Source: Thermoplasmata archaeon (GTDB lineage: Archaea > Thermoplasmatota > Thermoplasmata > GCA-020350865). Taken from it: a stretch of 16,806 nucleotides of DNA. Of this stretch, positions 1-7,336 are shown piece after piece. The DNA lies in contig CP070672.1 of assembly GCA_020351895.1 (NCBI GenBank), positions 393,856-410,661 on the forward strand, written 5' to 3'. The notes below the pieces were generated by a model. The model made no database searches, was not told the DNA's origin, and was given only the letters and a program-made list of their open reading frames with translations. Every line of letters begins with the position of its first letter. Positions within the stretch are counted from its first letter, which is position 1. Made by a program: the position numbers and the translations under genes.

Positions 1-1964
1 ATCAGGTTCCAACCTTGTTTTAAAATCAAATAATTATTGTATGGTTCTATAAGTGGATAAGTGTCTTGTGAATCCGGGTCGATCTCGTATGGATTCTTAC
101 CTCCGCCTAAAGCAAATCCCTTGTCAACTATACCGTCGCTTCCTAATACATTTTGGTCTTGGCCATTATAATCGTCGAATGCATCTTCAGCCGGCTTATC
201 GAAATCAGACCAATAATTACCACCAGATGGATAGCCGTCATCCCATTGGTTACCATTATTTGCATTATCATAACCCTGAGCAATATTGTCTATGATGTTG
301 TTGTGATAAATGTTATTGTTCAAAGAACCTTCGAGATAGATGCCATAAAAGTTGTTTGAGACGTTGTTGTTTATGATGTTGTTCTGGTTGGAAAAAGTGA
401 GATAGATGCCCTGCACGTTCTCCAAGACTTTGTTATTTATGATGTTATTCTCGTCGGAAGAGGAGAGATAGATACCATAATCGCTGTCCGAGACATAGTT
501 TTTTATGATGTCATTCTCGCCTGAAGAAGAGAGAAAGATGCCATAATCGCTGTCCGAGACTTTGTTATTTATGATGTCATTCTCGCCTGAAGAAGAGAGA
601 AAGATGCCATACCATTTGTTCGAGACGTTGTTATTTGTGACGTTGTTGTTCGAGCTGGAAGAAGTGAGACTGATGCCAAACCCGTTATTAGAGAAGGTGT
701 TATCTTTGACTGTGTTCCCAATGGAATAACTGATGCCGATGCCAACTTGGGAGTTCGAGGAAACATCATTGTCAGTGACAGTATTAGAATTACTCCACCA
801 AAACTCGATGCCATTGTAATTGTAAGACATATTATTGTTTATAAGGATATTATTACTAGAATAGTAAAAGTTGAAACCGTTGGCGTGGTTCATAGAAGCT
901 ATATTATTAGTGAGTGTATTGAGGTCCGAGAAACAGAGATGGATGCCGTAATTATTAGAGGATGCAGTGTTGTTAGCGATATAGTTATTGTTTGAGAAGC
1001 CAAGCTCGATGCCCACAGAGCCACCACTGACATCCTGATTCTCTATCCTGATATTTTGCGAGTTGGCCAGGATCACCTCTCCTGCACCCGATGGGACCAC
1101 ACCTCCATTTTGGTTCTTCCAATAGTACACAGGCTTTCCATTGACTGTGTTCGAAGTGTCGATGTTATGGGTATTCCACTCATTAATGAACTGACCAGAA
1201 ATATAGATTCCATCCTTGATCATCTGATTGTTGATAAGGGTGTTGCTGCTAGAATCTCTGAGATGGATACCGTACCTATTATCAGAGACAAAGTTATTGA
1301 TTATCGTGTTTTCGTTGCTAGAAGATACGATGTAGATGCCATTACCACTGTTATTCGAAGCAGTGTTGTTAGCGATAGTGTTATAGTTACTATTAATATC
1401 GAGTACGATCCCATCATCGTTCGAGAAAACATTATTGTCAGTGATGATGTTGTATGATGATGAATAAAGATAGATGCCTTCATGATCATTCGATAAGATG
1501 TTGTTGTTAACGATTCTACAATTCTGAACATTGTTGAGCCTTATCCCGTCATCATCGGGATTGATTCCACAATTCGTCACTGTGAGATCCGTGATATTCA
1601 CCCAATTTTCACTCACATAGATTCCAAATCCGCCTCCGCTACCATCGATTATAGTCGTGTCCATATTTTCTCCTGTCAAATTAATAGTCTTATCAATATT
1701 CACACTCTCATAAAATGCTCCACTATAGACGAAGACGGTATCTCCATCAATAGCTGCATTTATCGCCTCCTGAATTGTGGGGTAGTCGGAAGGGACATAG
1801 ATTGTATTGGCCTTAGCAGTCGGAGCAATCTCCACTATAATTACAAAAAAACCCAATACAATACCTAAACTTACCCAGATCGCGACTAACTTCCTGCTCA
1901 TCAATGACAAATATGGTAATAATATGATAAATATCTTCCCTTTTTGCTCCTGAGAGAATGTCAA
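1..1964 (-). CDS. Secreted NosD-like right-handed beta-helix protein, C-terminus beyond the window
   Basis: Reading the minus strand gives an uninterrupted frame of 654 codons to the window edge. Residues about 26-45 are strongly hydrophobic and followed by an AKA|N site near residue 52, so the protein is probably exported. A pectate-lyase-like opening (IYVPSDYPTIQEAIN, about residues 55-69) precedes many parallel beta-helix coils of about 22-24 residues with the pattern GI-(hydrophobic)-L...NNN-I-NN, from about 110 to 560. An insert at about 265-312 (NTVNGKPVYYW..., then VILANSQNIRIENQ) interrupts the coils, as in other archaeal members of this family by my recollection. The visible end (LKQGWNL) looks like the start of the C-terminal domain that often follows such helices. 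Carbohydrate binding or cleavage is typical of the fold, but no catalytic residue is identifiable, so the function is unknown. The TTG start is chosen because AGGAGGTGG lies 6 nt upstream. An ATG at 1901 is the alternative but has no ribosome binding site. Confidence 0.88.
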   Translation of the reverse strand, partial: MTFSQEQKGKIFIILLPYLSLMSRKLVAIWVSLGIVLGFFVIIVEIAPTAKANTIYVPSDYPTIQEAINAAIDGDTVFVYSGAFYESVNIDKTINLTGENMDTTIIDGSGGGFGIYVSENWVNITDLTVTNCGINPDDDGIRLNNVQNCRIVNNNILSNDHEGIYLYSSSYNIITDNNVFSNDDGIVLDINSNYNTIANNTASNNSGNGIYIVSSSNENTIINNFVSDNRYGIHLRDSSSNTLINNQMIKDGIYISGQFINEWNTHNIDTSNTVNGKPVYYWKNQNGGVVPSGAGEVILANSQNIRIENQDVSGGSVGIELGFSNNNYIANNTASSNNYGIHLCFSDLNTLTNNIASMNHANGFNFYYSSNNILINNNMSYNYNGIEFWWSNSNTVTDNDVSSNSQVGIGISYSIGNTVKDNTFSNNGFGISLTSSSSNNNVTNNNVSNKWYGIFLSSSGENDIINNKVSDSDYGIFLSSSGENDIIKNYVSDSDYGIYLSSSDENNIINNKVLENVQGIYLTFSNQNNIINNNVSNNFYGIYLEGSLNNNIYHNNIIDNIAQGYDNANNGNQWDDGYPSGGNYWSDFDKPAEDAFDDYNGQDQNVLGSDGIVDKGFALGGGKNPYEIDPDSQDTYPLIEPYNNYLILKQGWNL
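475..606 (-). repeat. Tandem 66-bp duplication (two copies) in the beta-helix gene
   Basis: Positions 475-540 and 541-606 are direct repeats that differ at only 3 of 66 bases when compared by eye. Each encodes one 22-residue coil of the beta-helix (GIFLSSSGENDII..., about residues 453-496). Neighbouring coils are recognisable but more divergent, so this is the most recent coil duplication in the gene. Confidence 0.85.
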
Positions 1965-1970
1965 TATAAG

Positions 1971-1979
1971 CCACCTCCT
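1971..1979 (-). promoter_or_regulatory. Strong Shine-Dalgarno site deciding a TTG start
   Basis: The minus strand reads AGGAGGTGG here, 6 nt before a TTG codon at 1964 that is in frame with the beta-helix protein. The later ATG at 1901 has no comparable site, so the TTG is the better-supported start and adds 21 residues. Confidence 0.65.
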
Positions 1980-2028
1980 ATTAACCTCCGCCCCGCCATC
2001 TAGAAATCCTTGTAACTATAATGCACCC

Positions 2029-2037
2029 CTATAAAAA
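2029..2037 (-). promoter_or_regulatory. Probable TATA box of the beta-helix gene
   Basis: The minus strand reads TTTTTATAG. A start of transcription about 25 bp downstream (near 2008) would give a leader of roughly 45 nt containing the AGGAGGTGG site. A second AT-rich stretch at 2014-2021 could serve instead. Confidence 0.4.
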
Positions 2038-2044
2038 CAGATAA

Positions 2045-2053
2045 ATTTAAAAA
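2045..2053 (+). promoter_or_regulatory. Possible TATA box of the LEA2-like gene
   Basis: An A/T-only stretch (ATTTAAAAA) lies about 100 bp before the ATG at 2154. A start near 2075 would leave a leader of about 80 nt. TTATACAT at 2060-2067 is an equally plausible box, so the assignment is weak. Confidence 0.3.
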
Positions 2054-2153
2054 GAAATGCCTTATACATTATGTTGAAAAATATTCTCCAAATCGAAGGC
2101 AAAGAGCCCGTGGAATCTGATTACGGTTCACGAGAAGTATCTTCGGTGAAAAC

Positions 2154-2627
2154 ATGGAAGGCCCTGACACGAATTCTGATGCGCAGCCACCGTACGTCAA
2201 GATATTGAAGGAAAGAAAGAGAACCATAATTTTCGTGTTATTCGTAGTCTTGGTGATAATCCTGGCCGTGTTCACCACAAGAGAGCCCGAGGCAAAGGTA
2301 AGATGGATCAGGGTAAAGGATATATCCCCATCCTGGATACTGTTTGAGATCACGTTGGAAGTGGAAAACGGTAACATCGTAGGAGGCACCTTAAACAGCC
2401 TGGAGGCTGATATCTTCTATAATGATGAATACATCGGCGATGCCAGAACTACTGAAAAGTACGATATTGCGGCTCTGGGCGAGTCGAAACTCAAAATCGA
2501 CCTGAGGATCGACAACCTGCCCTCCACAATAACGCCCTTCCCAAAAATCCGTGCCAAGGGCACAGCCAATATATCCATATTCTTTTTGAGTTTTGATAAG
2601 GAGATAGACAAGACTGTGTCGACTTGA
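2154..2627 (+). CDS. Membrane-anchored LEA14-like (LEA2/WHy domain) protein
   Basis: This 157-residue protein has a short polar N-terminus, a basic patch (KERKR, 19-23) and one transmembrane helix at about 24-41, so the rest probably lies outside the membrane. Residues about 50-157 resemble the LEA_2/WHy fold: alternating beta strands with EITLEVENGN near 65-74, then a strand on short-side-chain turns (SLEADIFYNDEYIG, 82-95) and a closing basic/hydrophobic strand. In plants and prokaryotes this domain is linked to desiccation or stress tolerance, but its molecular action is not settled. GGTGA at 2144-2148 sits 5 nt before the ATG and supports the start. The gene stands alone, divergent from the beta-helix gene and converging on the CooC-like gene with only 22 bp between stop codons. 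The family call rests on the overall pattern, not on a diagnostic residue. Confidence 0.72.
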   Translation: MEGPDTNSDAQPPYVKILKERKRTIIFVLFVVLVIILAVFTTREPEAKVRWIRVKDISPSWILFEITLEVENGNIVGGTLNSLEADIFYNDEYIGDARTTEKYDIAALGESKLKIDLRIDNLPSTITPFPKIRAKGTANISIFFLSFDKEIDKTVST

Positions 2628-2649
2628 TCCTAGATTATGGGCTCCTATT

Positions 2650-3450
2650 TCATAAAAATTCCTTCAAATCCCAAACAGCCTCCATTACATCGGCGTTTTC
2701 CTCCAAATCCAAAGGTGATACTCCCATTAAATCGGTTTCTATGACTCCTTTGTTATAGGGTATGACTCCCGCCATAAGAATACCTATTTTTTCGAGTTCT
2801 CTTTTTATAAGGCCCTCTTCTTCTCTGTTGTTTACCTTGTTCAAAACAGCGACTATTTTCTTGATTTCTATATCCTTGGCAAGGGCTTTTATCCTCGCTG
2901 CTGTCTCCACGGATCTTAAGCCTGGCTCCACAACGATTATGAGCACATCCACGTTCTTAGCAGTTCCTCTGCCCAGATGCTCGATTCCTGCCTCCATGTC
3001 CATTATCAGGATCTCCTCCTTTAATAGAAGATGCTTGATTAAGGCCTTTAAAAGCGCGTTTTCGGGACAGAAACAACCCCCACCCCCCGCGCTTATGGTT
3101 CCCAGAACAAGAAGCTTCACATGGTCCTTGCCTTCGATTCCGAACCTCTCAACCAAATCATCCACCTTTGGATTTAGCTTGAACATGCCTCCGTAGGACT
3201 GCCCGGGACGAGCCCCTGTTCTCTCCTCTATTAAATCGAACATCTGTGAAAGGGGCACAATTCCCTTTCTTTTCTCAGCTGGAACACCTATTGCGGAGGC
3301 CATGTTGGAGTCCGGGTCGGCGTCAATCACAAGGACATTTTTTCCTTCTCGTCCAAAAAGTCTTGCCAGTATTCCTGCAACTGTGGTCTTTCCAACGCCT
3401 CCTTTTCCTGATACAGCGATTTTCAAGGACATGCGGTTTAGAAACGACAA
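2650..3450 (-). CDS. cooC: CooC-like ATPase (carbon monoxide dehydrogenase nickel-insertion/maturation family)
   Basis: This 266-residue protein belongs to the MinD/CooC branch of SIMIBI P-loop ATPases. A deviant Walker A motif, GKGGVGKT, lies at residues 15-22 and a Walker A'-like DADPDSN at 43-49. CFC (Cys126, Cys128) within GGGGCFCPEN matches the CXC nickel-binding motif of CooC1. DMEAGIEHLGRG at 151-162 is the switch II/Walker B region, followed by VVEPGLRS. In known systems the dimer binds Ni at the CXC pair and uses ATP to help load the CO dehydrogenase C-cluster. No CODH or acetyl-CoA synthase gene lies nearby. The longest frame begins with a TTG at 3450 preceded by a weak AGG. The ATG at 3432 (MSLKIAVSGKGG) matches the usual family N-terminus and may be the true start. 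It is on the same strand as the upstream serpin gene, 136 bp away. Confidence 0.88.
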   Translation of the reverse strand: MSFLNRMSLKIAVSGKGGVGKTTVAGILARLFGREGKNVLVIDADPDSNMASAIGVPAEKRKGIVPLSQMFDLIEERTGARPGQSYGGMFKLNPKVDDLVERFGIEGKDHVKLLVLGTISAGGGGCFCPENALLKALIKHLLLKEEILIMDMEAGIEHLGRGTAKNVDVLIIVVEPGLRSVETAARIKALAKDIEIKKIVAVLNKVNNREEEGLIKRELEKIGILMAGVIPYNKGVIETDLMGVSPLDLEENADVMEAVWDLKEFL

Positions 3451-3522
3451 ATTCCTAAAAAAAGCTTTGCATTATGTTTTGAAATAAATCCAAAACATTC
3501 AACAGACCTAATAATCATGTTC

Positions 3523-3532
3523 TATTCGAATA
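3523..3532. promoter_or_regulatory. 10-bp palindrome upstream of the CooC-like gene
   Basis: TATTCGAATA is a perfect palindrome in the AT-rich 136-bp gap between the serpin stop and the CooC start. It lies about 70-100 bp before either candidate start, so it could be an operator. A palindrome this short in AT-rich DNA may also be chance. Confidence 0.2.
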
Positions 3533-3586
3533 TGTTTTCTTTGAAATAGAGATACAACAAACATGACGTAAATGTGTGAATATTAA

Positions 3587-4855
3587 TCAGACACTAGGAT
3601 TCTCCACCTTTCCCATGAACAATATCTGTCCTGTTTCCTTGTGTTCTATGAAAAATAAAAACGGATGATCGGCTCTAAACACTATTGGTTCTGGTGATGA
3701 GGAGCCACCGCCACCGAATTCCTTCATCACCACAGCAGTAGCAGCTGCTGCCTCTGTACCCTCCTCATTCACCTCTACAAAGGACTGATGGATGACCTTA
3801 CTGATAAACAAATCTGCTTCGGATGTTATCCCTGAAAAGTCCGCCCCTCCTCCGAATGCTGTTGGCATCCCCATGGCACTCAGCTTCTCTTTGAGCATAT
3901 ACTTTTGTTCGAATTTGAACTTCGGAAGATACAAATCGACATACTCTGCAGAGATATCATCCTTAAGGTTGCTCAGATATTCGTGATCGAGGATAGGCTC
4001 CATGGATGCGATATCATTTTCTCTTGGAAGCATCACATACATTGAAAGCTCTTCATCTTTATAGGGAAGCTGAAGGAGCTGGACATCGGAGTTTGCGGCA
4101 TAGTTGAGCCTCTTTTCCTCATCGCACATATGCATCATGTCCGTCATTATACCCTCCCCGCCAGTTTTATAGAACATCCTCTCCTCTGTTGCGTTTGAAT
4201 CGAACTGATATTTCCAATCGGACTTGAAGTATATCGCATTGGTAAGTACCAAGTAGGTTAGTGCGTCTACATCATTTGGAGAGAGCAAGTCCTTTATCTT
4301 TCCGTTGGTCTTATCCTCCACCCAATTATTTATGGTTTCTACTGATCCTGCAGGGTCGCTGGCAAAGTCCAGATGTTGGCCAAATGCCAAGTAATAAGAT
4401 TCTATTGCATCCCTGTATTCCTCCTTAAGATTCGCCCCTTCCCTGAGCCAATATGCATTGGCAACAGAAAGCTCATACGAGGTGCCCTCCTTGTTTAGGA
4501 GGCTCTGCACAGCTTGGATCATTTCCCTTCTTGTTTCATCATCCTCTGGTAGGTCCAGAACTTCTCCCATCTCAGCGGAAGTTTGACCTCTGGCGCCCTC
4601 GTAGACCATGCCTAGAGCAGTTGAAATGCTATATGGAGAAAAGAAGACGTTCTTATTTGAGTCTATAAGCTGTTTATACATCTCAAAAGTGAACTCGTTA
4701 CTACTGTTAACATAAGCATTCATTCCTTCATTGATTACTGAGTAAGTAGGGGATTTGCTCTTGTCCCCGTTATCTTCATCTTTGAGGCATCCAGCTATAA
4801 CTGCTACAGTGATTAGCAATAGGATCATGAACATGCTCAGAAGTACCTTTCGCAT
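3587..4855 (-). CDS. Lipoprotein serpin (serine protease inhibitor family I4)
   Basis: This 422-residue protein starts with a basic/hydrophobic signal and a lipobox-like IAGC (Cys23), so it is probably lipid-anchored on the outside of the cell. The remainder is a full-length serpin: NVFFSPYSIS (69-78), LTNAIYFKSDW (204-214), the F-x-S/E-E strand region, and the C-terminal FRADHPFLFFI (393-403) and GKVENP (415-420). The reactive-loop hinge EEGTEAAAATA (364-374) has the small residues that inhibitory serpins need to insert the loop after cleavage. Counting from Glu364 as P17 puts P1 at Phe380, suggesting a chymotrypsin- or subtilisin-like target. GGGGSSS (381-387) after it makes the loop 5-7 residues longer than in antitrypsin or ovalbumin, so the cleavage site is uncertain. 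A clear TATA box precedes it and GGTGAT lies 3 nt before the ATG. The target could be the cell's own secreted proteases or those of neighbours. Confidence 0.95.
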   Translation of the reverse strand: MRKVLLSMFMILLLITVAVIAGCLKDEDNGDKSKSPTYSVINEGMNAYVNSSNEFTFEMYKQLIDSNKNVFFSPYSISTALGMVYEGARGQTSAEMGEVLDLPEDDETRREMIQAVQSLLNKEGTSYELSVANAYWLREGANLKEEYRDAIESYYLAFGQHLDFASDPAGSVETINNWVEDKTNGKIKDLLSPNDVDALTYLVLTNAIYFKSDWKYQFDSNATEERMFYKTGGEGIMTDMMHMCDEEKRLNYAANSDVQLLQLPYKDEELSMYVMLPRENDIASMEPILDHEYLSNLKDDISAEYVDLYLPKFKFEQKYMLKEKLSAMGMPTAFGGGADFSGITSEADLFISKVIHQSFVEVNEEGTEAAAATAVVMKEFGGGGSSSPEPIVFRADHPFLFFIEHKETGQILFMGKVENPSV

Positions 4856-4886
4856 TTTATCACCACAAAACTAATTCTTTTAAGAG

Positions 4887-4896
4887 CATATAAATA
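4887..4896 (-). promoter_or_regulatory. TATA box of the serpin gene
   Basis: The minus strand reads TATTTATATG, a strong archaeal TATA element centred about 36 bp before the ATG. Transcription would start near 4866, just ahead of GGTGAT (4859-4864), giving a leader of only about 10 nt. Confidence 0.6.
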
Positions 4897-4950
4897 GATT
4901 GGAACAGATTTTGGACAAATATATGTATTTCAGATAATGGTCTTATGACG

Positions 4951-4956
4951 AAAAAA
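4951..4956 (-). terminator. Possible T-tract terminator of the glycosyltransferase gene
   Basis: On the minus strand this is a run of six T, about 165 nt past the glycosyltransferase stop and before the serpin promoter. Archaeal termination often uses T-rich stretches, but a single T6 is weak evidence. The rest of 4897-5122 has no supportable gene; its only other feature is the G-rich tract at 5025-5049. Confidence 0.25.
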
Positions 4957-5024
4957 TAACTTTCAATGGGTAAATTGGGAAAAATCATTGTAATCATCCA
5001 CATCTTCAATAATTAGGATTTATA

Positions 5025-5049
5025 GGTGGAGGAGGGGGAGGTGGGTGGG
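5025..5049. other. G-rich tract (plus strand), possible G-quadruplex or pyrimidine-rich 3' end signal
   Basis: The plus strand is a nearly unbroken run of G groups (GG, GG, GG, GGGGG, GG, GGG, GGG) separated by single T or A or by TGG-type spacers. It is able to form at least a two-tetrad quadruplex. The strand that would be transcribed from the glycosyltransferase gene is the C/T-rich complement, 73 nt past its stop codon. A similar tract occurs at 10557-10584 in a similar position. Confidence 0.45.
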
Positions 5050-5122
5050 AACCAAGGATTATTAGGAGGAACATTGGGGAAGAACAACCAGCGTATGAAC
5101 AAGTAGAGTACCAATGGATACC

Positions 5123-6550
5123 TTATCCTGCCAACGATAAACCAGGTAGCAACGAAATACCGAGCCCCTCATAGCTCCAGAACATGAGCCAAAGCAGTGT
5201 TATTCTAATATACCTGTTCTCTATGGCTAGAACGAAGGGCAAGAACCATAGGATATACCATGCATTGTATTGTCCCGAGGCAAACAAGAGGAATATCAGG
5301 GAGAATGCAGATAAGACGAACATTTCCTCCCTTTTCTTTATTTTGAGCTCGAATTGCTGCCAGTACTTTTGTATGAAATAGAAAATCATAGGAAAATATA
5401 GGAGCATGAAAATCAGCATTACAGGAGCAGGGTCTTCTATTCCAAAATCTGAGTGATAGAATTTTATGGATGCGGCAATGAATATACCGTAGTAGATTAG
5501 GTATGTTATAACAACGATTCTGAACCAGAAGTTCACATCGAACTTCTTTCTTATCCAGTGGATGAACATAAAGAAAATCATGGCCAAAAATAGCAATTGG
5601 ACCATTAGGGTGTATTTTAGGCCGAGCACGGACCTGGTTCCTGTTATGAGCTCAAGGGCCCAGGCAAAGGACTTCTTTGCAGGCCATGAATAGGTCTGCT
5701 CCACAAGATAATTGGATAAGGCATTTGGACTTAATATCAGCATGGGTAAAATCGAGATTGCCATGGGTATGCTGAATAGGATGACATAGATAATTCTCCT
5801 GTTCCAGGAATTGATTTTCCAGGCAAAGAAGGGTAAAAGGACTATGGGAAAGAACTTGAAGGCAAATCCTATACCCAGTAGAAGGGCAGATAACTCGAAT
5901 TTGTTCTTGAAGAGGTAAAAAAGCGAGAGAATGACACATATCATCACTACTGGCTCATAATGTCCAGAAAGACCGATGCTGACTATGGGTAAGGGACAGA
6001 TTGCATATGCAAAGGAGGTCTTGAAGCTGAATTTCTCCTCGAACCTGCACATGCATAAATAGAATAGGATTACTGCCACAATGGAATCCATTACCGAAAA
6101 AAAGGCCCGGAATTGAATCTCTCCTGCCCCAATTGTCACTCCGAGAAAATATATCATGTACGCGTACAATGGCGGTTTGTTCACACTGAAATCCTGATAA
6201 GGAATTTGGCCTTCCATCATCCAATTTGCCCTTAGAACATAGACCTCCAGATCCCTTGTTATGACCTGATTTTGGGCCAGAAGGATTATGCGCAGTACAA
6301 GGGCCGTGAAAAATATGAATAACAGTTTCTGGTTCAATGGCTTGACTTCGATTTCAGTAAACAGTTTTATGTTCGAAAGGTTCGGAAGAAGGAGAAGAAA
6401 GGAGATAAGAAAGAGCGTGTATGTGATCATATAAAAACCAAATACCACAAGAAAGAGCAACATGGCCAAATACAATGCCAGGGAGATATTTGACACAAGT
6501 GGAGAATGGAAAGTATTTTTCCATTTGTCTAATTCAAACATAATTTTCAT
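5123..6550 (-). CDS. Multi-spanning GT-C fold glycosyltransferase (DUF2029/GT87 or PMT-like)
   Basis: This 475-residue protein is almost entirely hydrophobic, with roughly ten or more transmembrane helices. After two N-terminal helices and a basic loop, the first large external loop carries TRDLEVY (98-104), an acidic Asp-x-Glu pair. It is followed by EGQIPYQDFSVNKPPLYAY (113-131). This arrangement is typical of GT-C enzymes that use polyprenyl-phosphate-linked sugars (mannosyl- or arabinosyl-type families). It would act at the outer face of the membrane, transferring a sugar to lipid, glycan or protein. The acceptor cannot be read from sequence. The secreted proteins in this window carry many N-x-S/T sites, but a link is only speculation. 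A TATA-like TTTAATA lies 21 bp before the first ATG with no ribosome binding site, so the transcript may be leaderless. A second ATG three codons later (6541) is possible. Confidence 0.82.
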   Translation of the reverse strand: MKIMFELDKWKNTFHSPLVSNISLALYLAMLLFLVVFGFYMITYTLFLISFLLLLPNLSNIKLFTEIEVKPLNQKLLFIFFTALVLRIILLAQNQVITRDLEVYVLRANWMMEGQIPYQDFSVNKPPLYAYMIYFLGVTIGAGEIQFRAFFSVMDSIVAVILFYLCMCRFEEKFSFKTSFAYAICPLPIVSIGLSGHYEPVVMICVILSLFYLFKNKFELSALLLGIGFAFKFFPIVLLPFFAWKINSWNRRIIYVILFSIPMAISILPMLILSPNALSNYLVEQTYSWPAKKSFAWALELITGTRSVLGLKYTLMVQLLFLAMIFFMFIHWIRKKFDVNFWFRIVVITYLIYYGIFIAASIKFYHSDFGIEDPAPVMLIFMLLYFPMIFYFIQKYWQQFELKIKKREEMFVLSAFSLIFLLFASGQYNAWYILWFLPFVLAIENRYIRITLLWLMFWSYEGLGISLLPGLSLAG

Positions 6551-6571
6551 GATTGAGGATTATATCTTTTG

Positions 6572-6578
6572 TATTAAA
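6572..6578 (-). promoter_or_regulatory. TATA-like box of the glycosyltransferase gene, leaderless spacing
   Basis: The minus strand reads TTTAATA, with 21 nt between it and the ATG at 6550. This is the spacing expected when transcription starts at or next to the start codon. No Shine-Dalgarno sequence is present, which agrees with a leaderless mRNA. Confidence 0.4.
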
Positions 6579-6634
6579 TCTATTGGTTAATTAGCCTGTC
6601 TTCGGGATGTTACACCATAAAGAACCACAACATT

Positions 6635-6648
6635 TATGGTATGCCATA
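6635..6648. promoter_or_regulatory. Small inverted repeat in the glycosyltransferase/por divergent region
   Basis: TATGG and CCATA flank a four-base centre (TATG), giving a 5-bp dyad. It lies between the two divergent promoters and may be a regulator site. The arms are short enough that chance is possible. Confidence 0.2.
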
Positions 6649-6673
6649 GTATTGCCGAATCCGTACCTCAGTT

Positions 6674-6716
6674 AAGCGCAAATCATATGGGACTTTATTT
6701 AGGGGTAATTGCGCTT
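6674..6716. promoter_or_regulatory. Perfect 8-bp inverted repeat upstream of the por promoter
   Basis: AAGCGCAA at 6674-6681 is mirrored by TTGCGCTT at 6709-6716, with 27 bp between them and 35 bp centre to centre. The arms are GC-rich compared with their surroundings. They end just before the putative por TATA region (6723-6732), a position suited to a dimeric or looped activator or repressor. Confidence 0.4.
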
Positions 6717-6722
6717 GTTGGG

Positions 6723-6732
6723 AAATTTAATT
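6723..6732 (+). promoter_or_regulatory. Probable TATA box of the porCDAB operon
   Basis: AAATTTAATT lies about 55 bp before the porC ATG. A start near 6752 gives a leader of about 30 nt carrying GGTGGGAG (6771-6778), 5 nt before the ATG. Confidence 0.45.
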
Positions 6733-6783
6733 AGATATGAAATATAGCGAATCGAAAAATCGTTGGACAAGGTGGGAGAGTAG

Positions 6784-7332
6784 ATGTACGAAGTTAGATT
6801 TCATGGGAGAGGGGGCCAAGGCGCTGTAACTGCCGCAAACATTCTCGCCATCGCGGCCTTCAAGGAGGGTAAAGACGCCCAGGCTTTCCCGATGTTCGGG
6901 GTTGAAAGAAGGGGGGCACCAGTTCAGGCCTTTGTAAGGATGGACGAAAAACCAATTGATCTGAAGACCCAGATCTACGAGCCTGATGCAGTTGTTGTTT
7001 TAGATCCCACACTACTTGAGGTTGTGGATGTCACCCAGGGTCTGAAAGAAGGCGGAATAGTCATTTTGAACACGAAAAAAGAACCCAGTGAGTTCAAATT
7101 CGCAAATGCAAAGGTCTTCACAGTGGATGCAACATCCATTGCAGTTGATAACCGTCTCGGCACCAGAACCAATCCAATAGTGAACACCGCAATTTTGGGT
7201 GCCTACTCCAAGGCGGTGGGGAATGTGGGCATGGAAGCCATTCGCAAGGCCATCAAGGAGAACGCACCTATCAAACCAGACGAGAACGTTTCAGCTGCAA
7301 ATGATGCAAACCAAAAATGCAAAGGAGAGTGA
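6784..7332 (+). CDS. porC: Pyruvate:ferredoxin oxidoreductase (pyruvate synthase), gamma subunit
   Basis: This 182-residue protein is the gamma subunit of the four-subunit archaeal enzyme that interconverts pyruvate plus CoA with acetyl-CoA, CO2 and reduced ferredoxin in the cytoplasm. The N-terminus [19 protein letters not shown] carries the GRGGQG loop (8-13) typical of this domain. [17 protein letters not shown] (34-50) and [12 protein letters not shown] further along are family signatures, and the length is normal for a separate gamma subunit. The gamma domain helps bind CoA and holds the complex together. GGTGGGAG lies 5 nt before the ATG. It is first in the order gamma-delta-alpha-beta, the arrangement found in many methanogens and other archaea. 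The porD start follows its stop by 4 bp, so translation is probably coupled. Confidence 0.95.
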   Translation: MYEVRFHGRGGQGAVTAANILAIAAFKEGKDAQAFPMFGVERRGAPVQAFVRMDEKPIDLKTQIYEPDAVVVLDPTLLEVVDVTQGLKEGGIVILNTKKEPSEFKFANAKVFTVDATSIAVDNRLGTRTNPIVNTAILGAYSKAVGNVGMEAIRKAIKENAPIKPDENVSAANDANQKCKGE

Positions 7333-7336
7333 GATT

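Noticed and set aside
53..1531. Several plus- and minus-frame ORFs of 60-130 codons in the first 1.5 kb
   Set aside because: They lie antisense or out of frame to the long minus-strand beta-helix frame, which has a signal peptide and regular coil repeats. Their open length comes from the Asn/Ile-rich repeat codons.
5016..5173. Plus-strand frame of about 52 codons with a poly-Gly start and a protein-like remainder
   Set aside because: It has no start codon (a stop precedes it directly), its glycines come from the G-rich tract, and its second half is antisense to the glycosyltransferase C-terminus.
7199..7336. Longer N-terminus for PorD reaching back into porC
   Set aside because: This segment is porC read in another frame. 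Family length, the GGAG site and the 4-bp gap support the TTG at 7337.
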